The position numbers and the translations under genes are program-made. From Micropterus salmoides (taxonomy: Eukaryota; Chordata; Actinopteri; Centrarchiformes; Centrarchidae): DNA of 64,000 nt. The stretch spans positions 20,098,664-20,162,663 of the forward strand of contig NW_024044459.1 in assembly GCF_014851395.1 (NCBI RefSeq). Direction: 5' to 3'. The notes beneath the pieces were generated by a model, which saw only the letters and a program-made list of their open reading frames with translations, was not told the origin of the DNA and did not search any database. This document shows, one piece after another, positions 46,041 to 56,640 of this stretch; the first letter of the stretch is position 1, and each line of letters starts with the position of its first letter.

Positions 46041-46492
46041 CTAGTGTTTCCCAATGTTTAAGGCTTGTGGCTCCTACACCATTCACACTCATTTTAGCTG
46101 AAGCTTTTATCTAAAGGGACTTGTTATATATGAATTGTTATATATGTCGAAGCCGGGTCTCTCACACGACAGGCATGTGTCTTAGCAGTGTCTAATCGGG
46201 CCCCTTTGTCATGTTTCAGTTCCACAAAAGAGACTTTTCTTCCCTAAACTTATATTAATACTTACTTATATTTGTATTTAATTATTGTTTTATGCCCAAT
46301 GAGGTCAAACTCTTAAAAGAAAAGCACAAATAAAAGCTAGGATAAGAAAAGAGTCCAAAAACTGAGAAACAAATGTGTGTATGTCAGAACTCTGTTTTTC
46401 TTCTTTCCTACCATATTAAGCATTTTTATCTTCAAATTTATCTTGTGGCTCTTTAGAGGGGTTAGATCCTTTGGTTGGGAACCACATTACTG
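46041..46492 (+). mobile_element. hAT-like MITE nested in copy C
   Basis: The start CTAGTGTTTCCCAATGTTTA and the end CCTTTGGTTGGGAACCACATT are imperfect inverted repeats of the CAGTGGTTCCCAACC type seen at the ends of many hAT elements. The host MITE sequence breaks off at ATTTTTAAGATTAAA and appears to resume after ATTACTG. There is no coding capacity. The exact right border (46483 or 46492) and target duplication are uncertain. Confidence 0.55.
46081..46200 (-). mobile_element. Internally deleted V-SINE-like copy inside the hAT-like MITE
   Basis: TTTTAGCTGAAGCTTTTATC and the stretch GGGTCTCTCACACGACAGGCATGTGTCTTAGC parallel the SINE at 23270-23450 (GGTCTCTCACACCAAAGGCA, ATGTGTCTTATCC) in the same orientation. 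The central TGTCTTGCTCAGGGACAC core is missing here, replaced by a short ATATATGAATTGTTATATATG segment. Confidence 0.6.
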
Positions 46493-46530
46493 AACCGTTT
46501 ACAGAACAGCTAAAAGTAGCTCACTCTTAC

Positions 46531-46630
46531 ATGGGCATAGGACTGGGGGACAGAGTATACAGGACCCTCATATATACTAGAATGAATGTACTGTATGTGT
46601 ACAGGGTCCAGAATTTTGTGCTACACCCCT
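46531..46630. mobile_element. Short insertion in MITE copy C
   Basis: ATGGGCATAGGACTGGGGGA … TATACAGGACCCTCATATAT … GTACAGGGTCCAGAATTTTGTGCTACACCCCT interrupts the family interior between AAAGTAGCTCACTCTTAC and GCCAACTTGACTAGCTACAA. Inner AGGACCCT/AGGGTCC words are inverted. The closing phrase is one I recall from other fish repeats. Class unknown. Confidence 0.45.
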
Positions 46631-46830
46631 GCCAACTTGACTAGCTACAACTACAACAGTGAAATTACATTGATGCATTGATGCATCAGTATAAATGAGA
46701 ACTTTTGATACTGTAAGTACACTTTGTTGATACTACTTCTGTACTTTTACTTAAGTAGGCTTTTAAACGCGAGACTTTTACTTGTAATGAAGCAATTCTA
46801 GATTGTGTCTAAGTAACTCTTCCATCACTG

Positions 46831-46992
46831 TTGACGGGGCTGTCTGTTAACTGTCATTGGTGTAGAGGTCCCCTTTAGCAAGGCACTTCTAACCCCAGAT
46901 GGCTCGGTGGAACCTCTCTCAGTGGCAGAAAACAGTTCGACAGCTTGCAGGTCTGACTGTAAATGAATGAAGGTGACTCATAGTCACGCTTA
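46831..46992 (+). mobile_element. 3' part of the SINE interrupted by MITE copy C
   Basis: AACTGTCATTGGTGTAGAGG, then TTTAGCAAGGCACTTCTAAC, CAGATGGCTCGGTGGAACC and GCAGGTCTGACTGTAAATGA follow the order of the body of the same fish SINE ('…ctgtcattggtgaggtgcccttgagcaaggcacttaaccccc…'), which includes the V-type core. With 45715-45792 it makes one roughly 240-bp SINE split by 1,038 bp. Confidence 0.65.
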
Positions 46993-48787
46993 AAACAAGC
47001 CATACCAACTCCTGTTCTTGGATCATATACTGTAGAGTACAAAATGTTGCCACTGAAGTTTATTTTTTAATTGCAGGTATGTATGTCTGTTGTCACTCAC
47101 CCTCAAGTGTTGGAGAATTTATTTACAGTACTCACGCCCAAGTCTGAGCATGCAAAATAAATACATGAGAGCAGACAAATTATTGCTGAATTCATGGAAC
47201 AACAAAGGTCTGTTGTGTCTGTCTATTATTAAAAAAAACATTTTGTTTTCTCTTCACTGTCGTAAAAAAAAAATACAATGACAAAGGGCTCTAAGTGGTA
47301 AAAGGTAAAAAACAGCGGTTCACTGGATTCCCTGATTCCAAAAATACCCTCTATAAGCTGCAAGCAGGTCTGTTGACTTACTCACAGCCACCTCATTCAT
47401 GGCATCACTAGCCTTTTGCTAAAAACACAATAAAGACTTTGTGATTTACTCCATCTATTTGTGTCACTGTGGCTAAAAAAAGACCTGCTGCTCTAAAAAT
47501 AGCGAGCCTAAACCATAAACAATAGAGGTGCGACTGCTGTTATTACAGAGCTCATACTCCCTCGGCACTGCTAAGATTACAGGAGTTAGGAGCACGGGGA
47601 GACTGAGAGGCATTATTGTTGCTGACGTGTCGCTTGCTGTCATAATGACTGTGCAGAAAATTGGACTTGGAAACAATCTACACCTGACCTTTAGTTCAGC
47701 AGGAAATCTAGTTACAGCTGAGGTCTGAATTTGCTTTTGGAAGGGATTCAACTAGGTGGGGGAAATCTTTCTAAATATAGTCAAACAGGCAACAATACAT
47801 AGAGGCAGGTTCAGCCACACTTAGCATTTATAATCTGGGTAAAAATTCTTGCTATTTATAGACTCTGGGGATTTCAAATGGTGAAAACTCTACTTGTATG
47901 AAGGTGTATGTGTTACGTCATGAAAGACCTTGTGTATGTGGCTTTCTCTTATCGTGTATCTGTTATCAGTGAATTATTGTTCTGTGATGCCTTTCTCCAT
48001 TCTGCCTCACAACCACAGTCTCATTCCAATTGGTCTTTCTTTTAACTTTATTCTATCCTGATGCCATCTCTCTTTCCCTGTAAGCAGTAATATGCAAACT
48101 CAGCTCCCAAACCCCACCTCTTTGTCTCCAGCTTAGGGCTGTATTGCTTGTGATCCTTTGGACCCAATACGATCTTTTGAAGAGACACTAAATTAATACT
48201 TTTTAACAAGTGCTCCAGGATAATCCTGTTCAATCCTGTACGGTTTTTTTGCCTTTTTCTCCCCCCTATTCAAATCCTTGATTAATGAGTTCAAAGGAGC
48301 CAGCATATGGGTCTACTGTACACACACAAACACACACACACTCACACACACACAAGCGACAAACACACAAGCCAGGATTAAATTACAGAAGGTGGGACTG
48401 CCATTGTGGTAGCATTACTGCTCATTAAAGCATATTTCTGCAGGGATTTCAGTGTTAGTGTGTGTCCAGGGGATTTCAGGGATGACGCCCATAGTGATTA
48501 GCGGCCTCCTGATGTTACTGACATTGTCTTTCTGACCACTGTCAAAACAACCCTATGGCCTCTTTATACAGAGAGTGTGTCTATATGTATGTGTGGGGGA
48601 ATTAACTGCCCAAAGAAAGTGTTCTAGACATAGACAGACAGACGCAGCAATCAAACAGCTCACCTGTTATTTAAGAAATAAGTTCATGTGTTCTGAGCTG
48701 TACAAAAAACAAAGATTTAGTGAAACGAGGGGGAAAATATCTGCAAGAAAAATAGGTTGAACTCTTTGACATCTAAGTAAATGTTCG
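46993..48787. other. Unassigned stretch
   Basis: A CA-rich tract lies at about 48320-48357. The segment 47473-47751 is open on both strands (92 codons minus, 66 plus) and has CpGs, but no recognisable product. No gene was called. Confidence 0.4.
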
Positions 48788-49057
48788 ATACTTGTATAGC
48801 GCCTTTCTAGTCTTTTCGACCACTCAAAGCACTTTTACACTACATCTGCATTCACCAGTCACACACATTCACACACTGAGCCTAAGTGCTCCAACAGAAA
48901 CTTACATTCACACTCACTCATACACTGGCGGAACAATTCGGGGTTCAGTATCTTGCCCAAGGACACTTCGACACGCAACCAGGGGGAGCCAGGGATTGAA
49001 CCGCCGACCTTCTGATTAACGGCCAACCCGCTCTACCTCCTGAGCCACAGCCGCCCC
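48788..49057 (-). mobile_element. Full-length tRNA-derived SINE (HE1/V-SINE-like)
   Basis: Minus-strand reading starts GGGGCGGCTGTGGCTCAGGA with an A box (TGGCTCAGGAGGTAGAGCGG) and a B box (GGTTCAATCCC) at tRNA spacing. It continues with the V-type core TGTCCTTGGGCAAGATACTG, and ends with AGTGCTTTGAGTGGTCGAAA and AGGCGCTATACAAG, an L2-like tail. The 270 bp and good match to the form I remember suggest a fairly young copy. The plus-strand frame 48792-49019 is spurious. Confidence 0.85.
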
Positions 49058-52000
49058 GAGGAGGAAAACATAGGGAAAAGATCTAAAGAAAGGTTCTCTT
49101 TAATGTTTCCAGACAGGTTGGCAATGGGCAAGGAGAGCTCTGGAAGAAGAAAGGGGATGTGAGGGGTGGCCTCTTCCCACCCTTCACAGTCCTGTTGCCA
49201 GAAGGCAGTGATCTCAGGTCATTTACCCCACTAAGTAAAGCATATTGAATTATTTGTTGACTTGTAGTTTGTAGTCCTGCACTTATTCAGAGAGAGAAAA
49301 ACATTCACATAATGACGGCAATAACAAAAAACATGCTGATGAGCCATTTTGTCTGACATGAAGAGACTTACAGGCATTTCGATGCGGCAGACAGCATTGT
49401 AACAGCAGGTTTTGTTTGTTTGAAATGACCAGATCTTAAATTTCAGTGATTGCTCTTTTCATGATAACACTACCACTGGATTTCAAACAGCTTATTATTG
49501 CAGTGCTGTGAGTTCACTGGGTGCAGTGCCATCAATACTAAACTCTCAAAACCACATCAAATGCTCATCCTCGCGTCCCTCTTTTTATCTCTCACCATCT
49601 CATGTGTTTCTTCTCTCTCCTTTTTTTGTTCTCTTTTTCCCCCCTCTCTTGGTTCATTCCGTCCAGTATACCTGCACCGCGCTGGTTTCCTTTCATCCTA
49701 TTCTTTCCATCCGTCCTTTACAGTTAGCTACTTGCCTCCCATATGCCACAGTCATGTAGCCTAGGGGTGTGAACCTGTGTGCACTCCAAACACAGGGTGG
49801 AAGGGAAGAAAGAAAGAAAGAATAAAAGAAAATGAAGAGAGTGAGGCTATACTGGGTGAGTTGTTTTGAAGAACAAAGGTAGTCATCAACTGCTTTGTAA
49901 CATGCAGAGAAACTCAGCAGCTGTGTGGCAATGACTATTTGCAGCAAAGCTGAATGCGAGGCATAAACAGTAATAAAAATAAGGAGTAAAACAGAACGAG
50001 TAACCTTTACACAGGTTAGATTCTACTTTCTGCATAGGCTATGAATCAACATTTTACATTTGCAATAGTTGTTGCCAATGGCATACATGGCAGTTGCTAT
50101 GCAACGTATAAAGTAAAAGGGTTGTGTACATAAGTGCATAACTTCTGAGTCTATCCTCTAATCATAAATCATCAAGTGTTGCAGGTGTCAAGGGACTACA
50201 TATTCCTTAAAGTAATAAATTGTATATAGGCAGTAAAACCAGGTTAGTGTGTTAAGGAGCATGCCAGCCATGTATTGCCTCCTTTGTGTGCCACAGCAAC
50301 CCGGCTTATTGTGGCTGCACTCCAAAAGGTCCCTTTTTTAGCCGGTTGGCTGGTGGCATCTCACGTCTCATTAACGCTCACCCAACAGGTGAGAGCACAG
50401 CTGCACAAAAATCTGCATACATCTGTCACAGCAGAGTGGCCAGTCAGAGGCAGAGCGAGGGGAAAGCAGAGAGGGAGGGAGTCATAAGTGACACAGCTGT
50501 CTTCATAAGCACATACTGTTGATCCAAACGGTGGATCAACAGCTAGGGTCAAAGGTGAAAAGCGCAACACATGCAGTTGTACCCCTGGTGTCCACTTTTA
50601 TGCCTGCTACTTAGCTCGACAGTTTGGATTCAGGTTGAATAGTTGTAAATAAACATGTATTTATGTATGTTATTGTTTTTCCATGTTTTAGCATTACAGC
50701 TTTTGCTGTAAAGGCAGAAAACTTATGTCCACTTAATGCTAATTCAACTCATTGTCGTATTATTGTGCATACGCAGTTGCACACACACAAAAAAAACATG
50801 TCAAAGTGTACACACACACAGACACAAATGCATAAATTATAAAATGCTTACCACTCTCCTCACACCCCGTTTCTGGGGTTCCATAGTGTTTCAGCTGATA
50901 AGTGAGACTTAATCGTACCACTTCCTCCTTCACCTTGATTGATGGTTTACTATCAGGCCCTGTGACCAACCACAGCTGAACATGCAGGTCATGGGTCAAA
51001 ACAAAGAGAGATAACCACCTGCTGGGGGGGTTTGGTGCCTGTGCGTATATCACATGGTCTGTATGGTGTAGGTGTGGCTGAGTGAGCATGTTGACTTGTG
51101 CATGTTAGTCGTCAGGAAATTGAGTGAAGGGTTGTCTTTGTTCTAGTGGTGGAAAACAAGCTAACAGATGTTTCAGTTTAGCATGATGACCAGTAACTGG
51201 TTATAAACACCATGAGAACAAAGGCTAGCTTTGACAAATGACATGAGCGGAACAAGGTTTTGTTACAACAGAGTCATCAAGTGCTTTACCCTACTGTGGA
51301 TAATCAAAATGAGAGCAAATAGCACAGAAAATCCACCACTCCTTTAACACGTTTGCTTAGTAATTAGCAGCCATTGTGTTATCCAGGTATGATTTTCAGT
51401 TAATTTTACAGAAGCCTATTGGATGCTTTCTTTAGGGATCACAGGCACAGTTAATAACTACCTTTACCTTCGTCAACCCCACCCATTAACTCAGTAATAC
51501 AGCATAAGTGACACCTTTCTAACAATGATCATGAAACACCCGTCCAGATAAACACAGGAAGTGGGTGTAACCAAGAAGATAGAGGGGTAGAGAATAAGAG
51601 GCCATAGGAACTCCTGGGGTGAGCTGACAAAGAGGACGAAAGCTTCCATCTTGTTAACACAAATGACCAAATGCAAACCACCCACTGCAAACAAGTAGGC
51701 TAACTGCAATCTCCTTCACATAATTAAATTGTCAGGGCTGGCAGTCCAGATGAAACACATCTACCTATTGTGTCTTCCTGGTGGAATACAGTAATTAAAT
51801 AGCACGGTAGACATAAAAGTGCTGCACCTCTGCATGCACACCTGTGTTCTGTGCAGACACATTATGAACAGGCTGCAAGCAATTTACTGTACAATGGTGT
51901 GCGGGTAATTTCACGGTGATTTGGAGGTGGTGACAGCACTCTCATTAGAAGTTCAAAACATCTTATGAACACTGAAAAAGTAGGAAAAATCAAGTTGAAA

Positions 52001-52994
52001 AACCCACAGAGTAAAGGCTACTTACCTTTGACTCTTGCAAGAGTTCAGCCACAACAGCATTGCATAAAATGTGTGAACTTGTGTTCCCACTACTTACTTC
52101 TGTTTTTTCAACAGATCTAAGAAAGATTATTATCTGTAACTTCATCTTCCATCATTTCCAAAGTTGGTTCCACCCACTTGACCAGGTGACAGACTAACTG
52201 TTAGCACCGCCATGTGCTCTCATTAGGAGGTCTAACGATACTGAGGGTGAGGATGAGTCAGCTGCCCACTCTGATTCTTGAAGAATCTGCTCTGACAGTG
52301 GAGATTCATCCACATACTTTCTTGGGGAATAGTTTCTCTTTAAAGAGATCAATTTATTGCATAAATTATGAAAGAGGCTACCTGCAAGAACTGCATGCTC
52401 TTACAAAATGCTCATAATGAGGGGATTTCGTTCTTTTTCTCTTCACGAGAGACAACCTGAATGTCAGATAAGAATGCAGTGTCTGTACAACTGATCAAAA
52501 TTAAGGAAGCTTCAGTGACCTTTTCTCACTAGTGGCACTAAACTCACAAAAGTATGTCCATATGACCACATTCACTCACGTTAATCCTCCAGAGTGTGTG
52601 TTAACAAACATAATGAGCTACTTATCAGATGGTTAGTTCTGGGATTAATTGCCTGGCCAGCGTTATTCAAACACGACACCCTGAAGACACCCTGAGGGCT
52701 GGCTGCACAACTAACTCATCTGTAATGCAGAGCAAGCTGTTATGAAGCTCATTACTGTGAGTGGGAGCACACACACACACACACACTGTCACACACACAA
52801 TCTGACACACTGAGCATCTGATTTCCAGAAGCGTTTCAGTCTTCATAATTAAGGAAAAGGGATTTTGCTGCTATGACCAAAAATGTATCTGATCAAGAGA
52901 AGTGTAGCTGGAATTACTGCAAACTGTGACACAGTGTGAGGGGTAAGAGCTGAAATTTTAGACCAGGCCTCTTCTTTCATGCATTATTTATAAC
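49058..52994. other. Unassigned stretch
   Basis: There is pyrimidine-rich sequence at about 49575-49640, a (GAAA)n tract at about 49803-49830 and a short CA array near 52770-52790. All frames, up to 109 codons, lack recognisable domains. Confidence 0.45.

Positions 52995-53058
<64 letters not shown>
52995..53058. repeat. (CA)32 microsatellite
   Basis: A near-perfect CA array of about 64 bp, one of the longest in the window. Confidence 0.97.
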
Positions 53059-53062
<4 letters not shown>

Positions 53063-53379
53063 AAGACTGACTCACAACCAGTCACTTTCTGCAGTCTGTT
53101 ACACAGCTGTCACTGTAGTTAGCAGGCAAGCATCTTTTTAAGAAAATCTTTGTCTGAATGTGAATCTGGCTATGTGACCACATTAATCTGATATGTTTCA
53201 AAGCCCTTGAGTGTTCATTATGCTCTGTTCAGTGCCCACCCCAACCCACCCCCAAGCTCTTTGATTATGGAGGAGTCTCTGCAGGAATGTTGTGCTAAAC
53301 TCCACACTGCAGACGTCAGGTTTTTGGGTTGAGGATGCATACCACTGATTCCATTCATTTTACACTGTACACATGCCCA
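53059..53379. other. Spacer between two microsatellites
   Basis: About 320 bp without recognisable features. Confidence 0.4.
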
Positions 53380-53412
53380 GATAGAGAAAGAGAGAGAGAG
53401 AGAGAGAGAGAC

Positions 53413-53460
<48 letters not shown>
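53380..53460. repeat. (GA)n microsatellite
   Basis: A GA array with two ACAGAGAC interruptions near 53411-53419, about 80 bp in all, with a final pure run of about 40 bp. It creates the arginine/glutamate and leucine/serine runs of the overlapping frames. Confidence 0.97.
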
Positions 53461-53462
<2 letters not shown>

Positions 53463-53762
53463 CACTGGGGGATTCCCCACGGGTCCTTCTCTTTTGGTGC
53501 GCACTAAACGCTTACAGCAACAGCTGCAGACACAAGTGTGTGATGTTGGGAAAACCTGCTGCTGAACATCAAACCACCGAAAAAGCCCATTAGATCTGCA
53601 TTTCACCAAGGTGGGGTGAACTCCCTCTGTACTTCAATAGAACTTGTGTTGGCTTTTTGGCTTTTGCACGTTTGAAGATTTTCAAATTCAAAAGTGTTTA
53701 TTGAAGGCCTTGATCAGACCTGCATCATGATACTGTAGATGGACCGGACATTAACACTGCAG
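53461..53762. other. Short unassigned stretch
   Basis: About 300 bp; no feature was recognised. Confidence 0.4.
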
Positions 53763-54176
53763 TAATGACAGTTACAATTTCTCAAGAACTGTACTTAAGT
53801 AAATTTTTTAGGTAGGCTAATTTATTTGAGTATTCCTATTTTATGTTACTTTATAATTCTACTACATTTCAGAGGGGAATATAGTACTTTTCACTTCACT
53901 ACAGTTATTTGACATCTGTAGTGAAATTGAAATATTTACATTCAAAACATGTGATTGATACAGAATATTTGTTATAAACTACAGTAAAACAGTAGTTAAA
54001 ATGATAAAAACCACCACAACCAACTACAACAGTAAAATGCTACTTACACATATATGTATCAGTAATAATAATCCAATGATATAATTTATTACAATTTAAC
54101 ACTCACCAAGGCCATTTTTCTGCATAATGAATACTTTCATTTCTGATAATTGGAGCACATTTTCCCCACCACTACC
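53763..54176 (+). mobile_element. TCAAGTA-family MITE, copy D
   Basis: AACTGTACTTAAGTAAATTT near 53786, TTTGAGTATTCCTATTTTAT, TACTACATTTCAGAGGGGAA, AACTACAACAGTAAAATGCT, AATAATCCAATGATATAATT and a closing CCCCACCACTACC follow the family order most completely of all copies. The ends are diverged, and the final 'acttttacttaagtaaagg' part is missing. Same orientation as copies A, B and C. Confidence 0.7.
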
Positions 54177-55183
54177 TATGTACTGACTACAGATAATAGA
54201 ATGTCTTTGAGAATTTCTATATTTGTTCTTAAAATTTCTGCAATTTGTGTGTTGCACCTCACATAACAAATGAAAACCAAACCGAGACAGCTTCAGGCTC
54301 ACTATTGCCTTCAAGTTTGTGGTTGGTAGGCATCGTTAACTTTAAGCTACAGCGTGTGCTAATCTCCATACATTCATCATCTCTTCCTCTTTGGTTCAAG
54401 GAAAGATTACAATTTGAGAAACAATGGGGTAGTTCAGTCGGTATTACAACCCAACCCCGTTATCAACCTGGGAGATTTAGGAAGACAAAAGACAATCACA
54501 GGGATGTAATAACATCTCTCTAATGCAAATACACTGTGGCTTCAGTATGATGTGATTTCTCACTTGATGAGCTGATTTTCCTAAATGTTATAGTGTGTGG
54601 AAAAAAAACAGAGAAACAAAAGCAATCCTATTATTCTGTCTTTGGACGTTTACCATGCCATGATCTGCTGCCTCCATATGGTTATCTAAAAAGGGTGGCT
54701 CCCCCTTAAAGAGTAGGGATTGTAATCCCTCAATGTCAGATTACTACATGCTTAATTTCTTTCTGGTATATATTACTACCATGTTCCTGGTTAAATGATG
54801 TAAAGATTGAGCGAGGTGAAAATGGAGTACATGAGCAAGAAATATGAGCAACAAGTAAGAAAATATGAGAAAGAGAAGGAAAAATTGCAGTTGTGGCACC
54901 AAAATGTAATAAACTGAAGAGACAAAAGATAGCCCCTTATAGAAACTGGGTATGGGTCAACAGTAGAGGTATCAAATTTACCTCTGCTTTCTGGGAGACA
55001 AATTCATATTGGGTGAAAAGACCAAGGAGAGATGTGTAGACAACAGACAAACTCCCATCTATAGGACTGACAAAAACAGGCTCACATCATCTGCAACTAG
55101 CTAACATTTTGATCTCCTCTCCCATATTTATGCCTGCTCAGACTAACCCCTCTAAACACACTTCTCTGTCTTTTCTGAACTCT
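54177..55183. other. Unassigned stretch
   Basis: TAGTTCAGTCGGTA at about 54431-54444 matches a tRNA A box, but no B box or cloverleaf follows. No gene or repeat was recognised otherwise. Confidence 0.4.
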
Positions 55184-55235
55184 CTCTCTCACACACACAC
55201 ACACCCACACAAACACACACACACACACACACACA
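55184..55235. repeat. (TC)n–(AC)n compound microsatellite
   Basis: A short CTCTCTCTC run passes into ACAC sequence with ACCC and AAAC interruptions, about 50 bp. Confidence 0.93.
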
Positions 55236-55689
55236 TAAATCCTCAGGGGGCTGTTCAGCCACTGGCTCTTGCTGTGAAAAACACCCCAGGGGGATTGTAG
55301 AGAGCACTGATCCTCTGAGTTTGCGTATGTGTCAATATGTAAACATGTGTATCTGGAAGCATTGCTCTGTTTTTGTTTTCCGCGATGTACTGCAGTCTAA
55401 CATGTGGCCTGTGATGTGGCGGTTGTGTTGTTGACATCCACATGGTTACACTACACTGTGCCCTTTTGGGGGTTGCATAATATATTAAAGGATTGTTTGA
55501 CTATGCAGAGCAGTGCAGAGGGATTATGACAAAGCCCAGTGTGTTTAAAAAAAAACTGCAATAATAACCATGTGTGATGTTTACACAATGAAGCATGGCT
55601 TATGCCGACCGTACTGGGCATTGGGCTTTCAAAATATACATTAGCTACTGTTGTTGTATTATGTGGAACCATTAATCAATTGACCCTCA
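55236..55689. other. Unassigned stretch
   Basis: No feature was recognised beyond an A9 run near 55547-55555. Confidence 0.4.
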
Positions 55690-55829
55690 CTAAGCTACGC
55701 CCCAAATACGCAGCTGGCCAATCACAGTGCAGTATAGGACTTGCTCTAACTGAGGTTTGACACAGCTCCATTGACTCGTATGCAAAAGGAGTTGTTTTCT
55801 AGCTTCCGTTTGCCATATTTTTCCAAGAT
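55690..55829 (+). repeat. Upstream flank of the THAP relic, repeat-like
   Basis: CCATTGACTCGTATGCAAAA and GAGTTGTTTTCTAGCTTCCG directly precede the THAP reading frame, and I recall them from several fish loci in the same position. This suggests that the THAP exon and its 5' flank travel as one repeat family. The class is unknown. Confidence 0.45.
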
Positions 55830-55967
55830 GTGGTCAAACGCTGTTTCTGGGGTACTTGTAATAATTACAGTAGCTACACAGAGAGGCTGAAAGAAGAAGT
55901 ACGATTTATTACCTTTTCAAAACCTAAAATAAATCCAGAAAAATTGTTGGCTGTGGATTGTTCCTAA
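55830..55967 (+). pseudogene. Relic of a THAP zinc-finger domain
   Basis: The frame of 45 codons reads VVKRCFWGTCNNYSSYTERL, then KEEVRFITFSKPKINPEKLL, ending at TAA (55965-55967). The start of a THAP domain is visible: Cys-x4-Cys within the first 10 residues, then a hydrophobic RFITFSKPK segment matching the usual '(F)…FPKP'. THAP domains are C2CH zinc-coordinating DNA-binding modules of P-element-like transposases and of transcription factors. Here the initiator is GTG: the usual ATG-GTC-AAA start seems broken by a two-base insertion. After about residue 40 the frame is shifted, so the Trp that should follow appears as TGGATT in another frame, and the second Cys-x2-His pair is absent. The relic is not functional. 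Confidence 0.7.
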
Positions 55968-56457
55968 TGTAAAGTTAATTAGGTAACACAAGCTAACTTA
56001 CTGAATGTAACGTTATATAACCCTACTGCTTTTTAATGATTGTAGTAGTGAATAGAGACCTACCCAGCTGATCCTTAATATCATTGTCCTCTTTCTCAAT
56101 AGTCAGGTAAGTTAACACGGTGGTTCACTTACTAACTCCGTGATCAGTAGGCTTTAGTTTCTGTCTTTGTTTTTTCATGTCAGTTTGAGTCAGTTTGACA
56201 GCCTGAAGACAACCTTCAAATGCACAATGCAACTGCAAAAATGTCTGCTTCTTTCTGAGATAATTTTTTCCAAAAATTAAACAATATTTCTCCAGGAAGT
56301 GCAGTAATAGACGGTGGCAGCGCTGTGTGACTTCATGACAATGCAAAAAAAACAACACTCTGCCTCGTATTAACTGTCAAGAATTTGAACTACAATATTT
56401 AAAGTCTGTTTCAAATGGCTAAGAAAGTCTGAACAAATTAGTTTTATTGAAAGCAAA
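55968..56457. other. Unassigned stretch after the THAP relic
   Basis: The minus-strand frame 56125-56358 has no recognised domain, though its CGGTGGCAGCGCTGTGTGAC region (56313-56332) resembles repeat sequence I have seen in fishes. It may be the remainder of the same interspersed unit. Confidence 0.35.
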
Positions 56458-56640
56458 ATTTGCTTTCTTGCTGAGAGTTAGACCTCTGTTTGGTAAATAT
56501 TTAGTTACCCCCAGCAGCATGTTAGCTTAGCTTAGCATTAAGACTGGAAGCAAGGGGATACAGCTTGCCTCGCTCTGTCCTAAAGGTAAAAAAAACACTA
56601 GAGAAAATCTAGGATTATGACAATAAAGTTAGAATATGTA
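56458..56640 (+). repeat. Teleost interspersed repeat ('GTTAGCTTAGCTTAGCATAAAGACTGGAAGC' family)
   Basis: TTTCTTGCTGAGAGTTAGA, AGCATGTTAGCTTAGCTTAG, AGACTGGAAGCAAGGGGATA and GCCTCGCTCTGTCCTAAAGG occur in the order of a repeat I recall as highly abundant in percomorphs. It is non-coding and its class is unknown. Confidence 0.7.

Larger units (their letters stand above)
45793..46830 (+). mobile_element. TCAAGTA-family MITE, copy C, carrying further insertions
   Basis: The copy starts CAGAGGTGAAAACTAACAAT with TACTGAACTTAAGTACAAGT after it, and ends TACTTCTGTACTTTTACTTA … GTAACTCTTCCATCACTG. Its ends form the same imperfect inverted repeat as copy A. It is 1,038 bp, about twice copy A, because it holds at least two insertions (46041-46492 and about 46531-46630). 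The flanking octamers TTGGTGAT and TTGACGGG share only half their bases, so a target duplication is not proven. Confidence 0.75.

Noticed and set aside
53329..53609. Arginine/glutamate-rich and leucine/serine-rich frames
   Set aside because: Artefacts of the (GA)n array.
54426..54480. tRNA A-box-like sequence TAGTTCAGTCGGTA
   Set aside because: No B box, no acceptor-stem pairing and no cloverleaf could be drawn.
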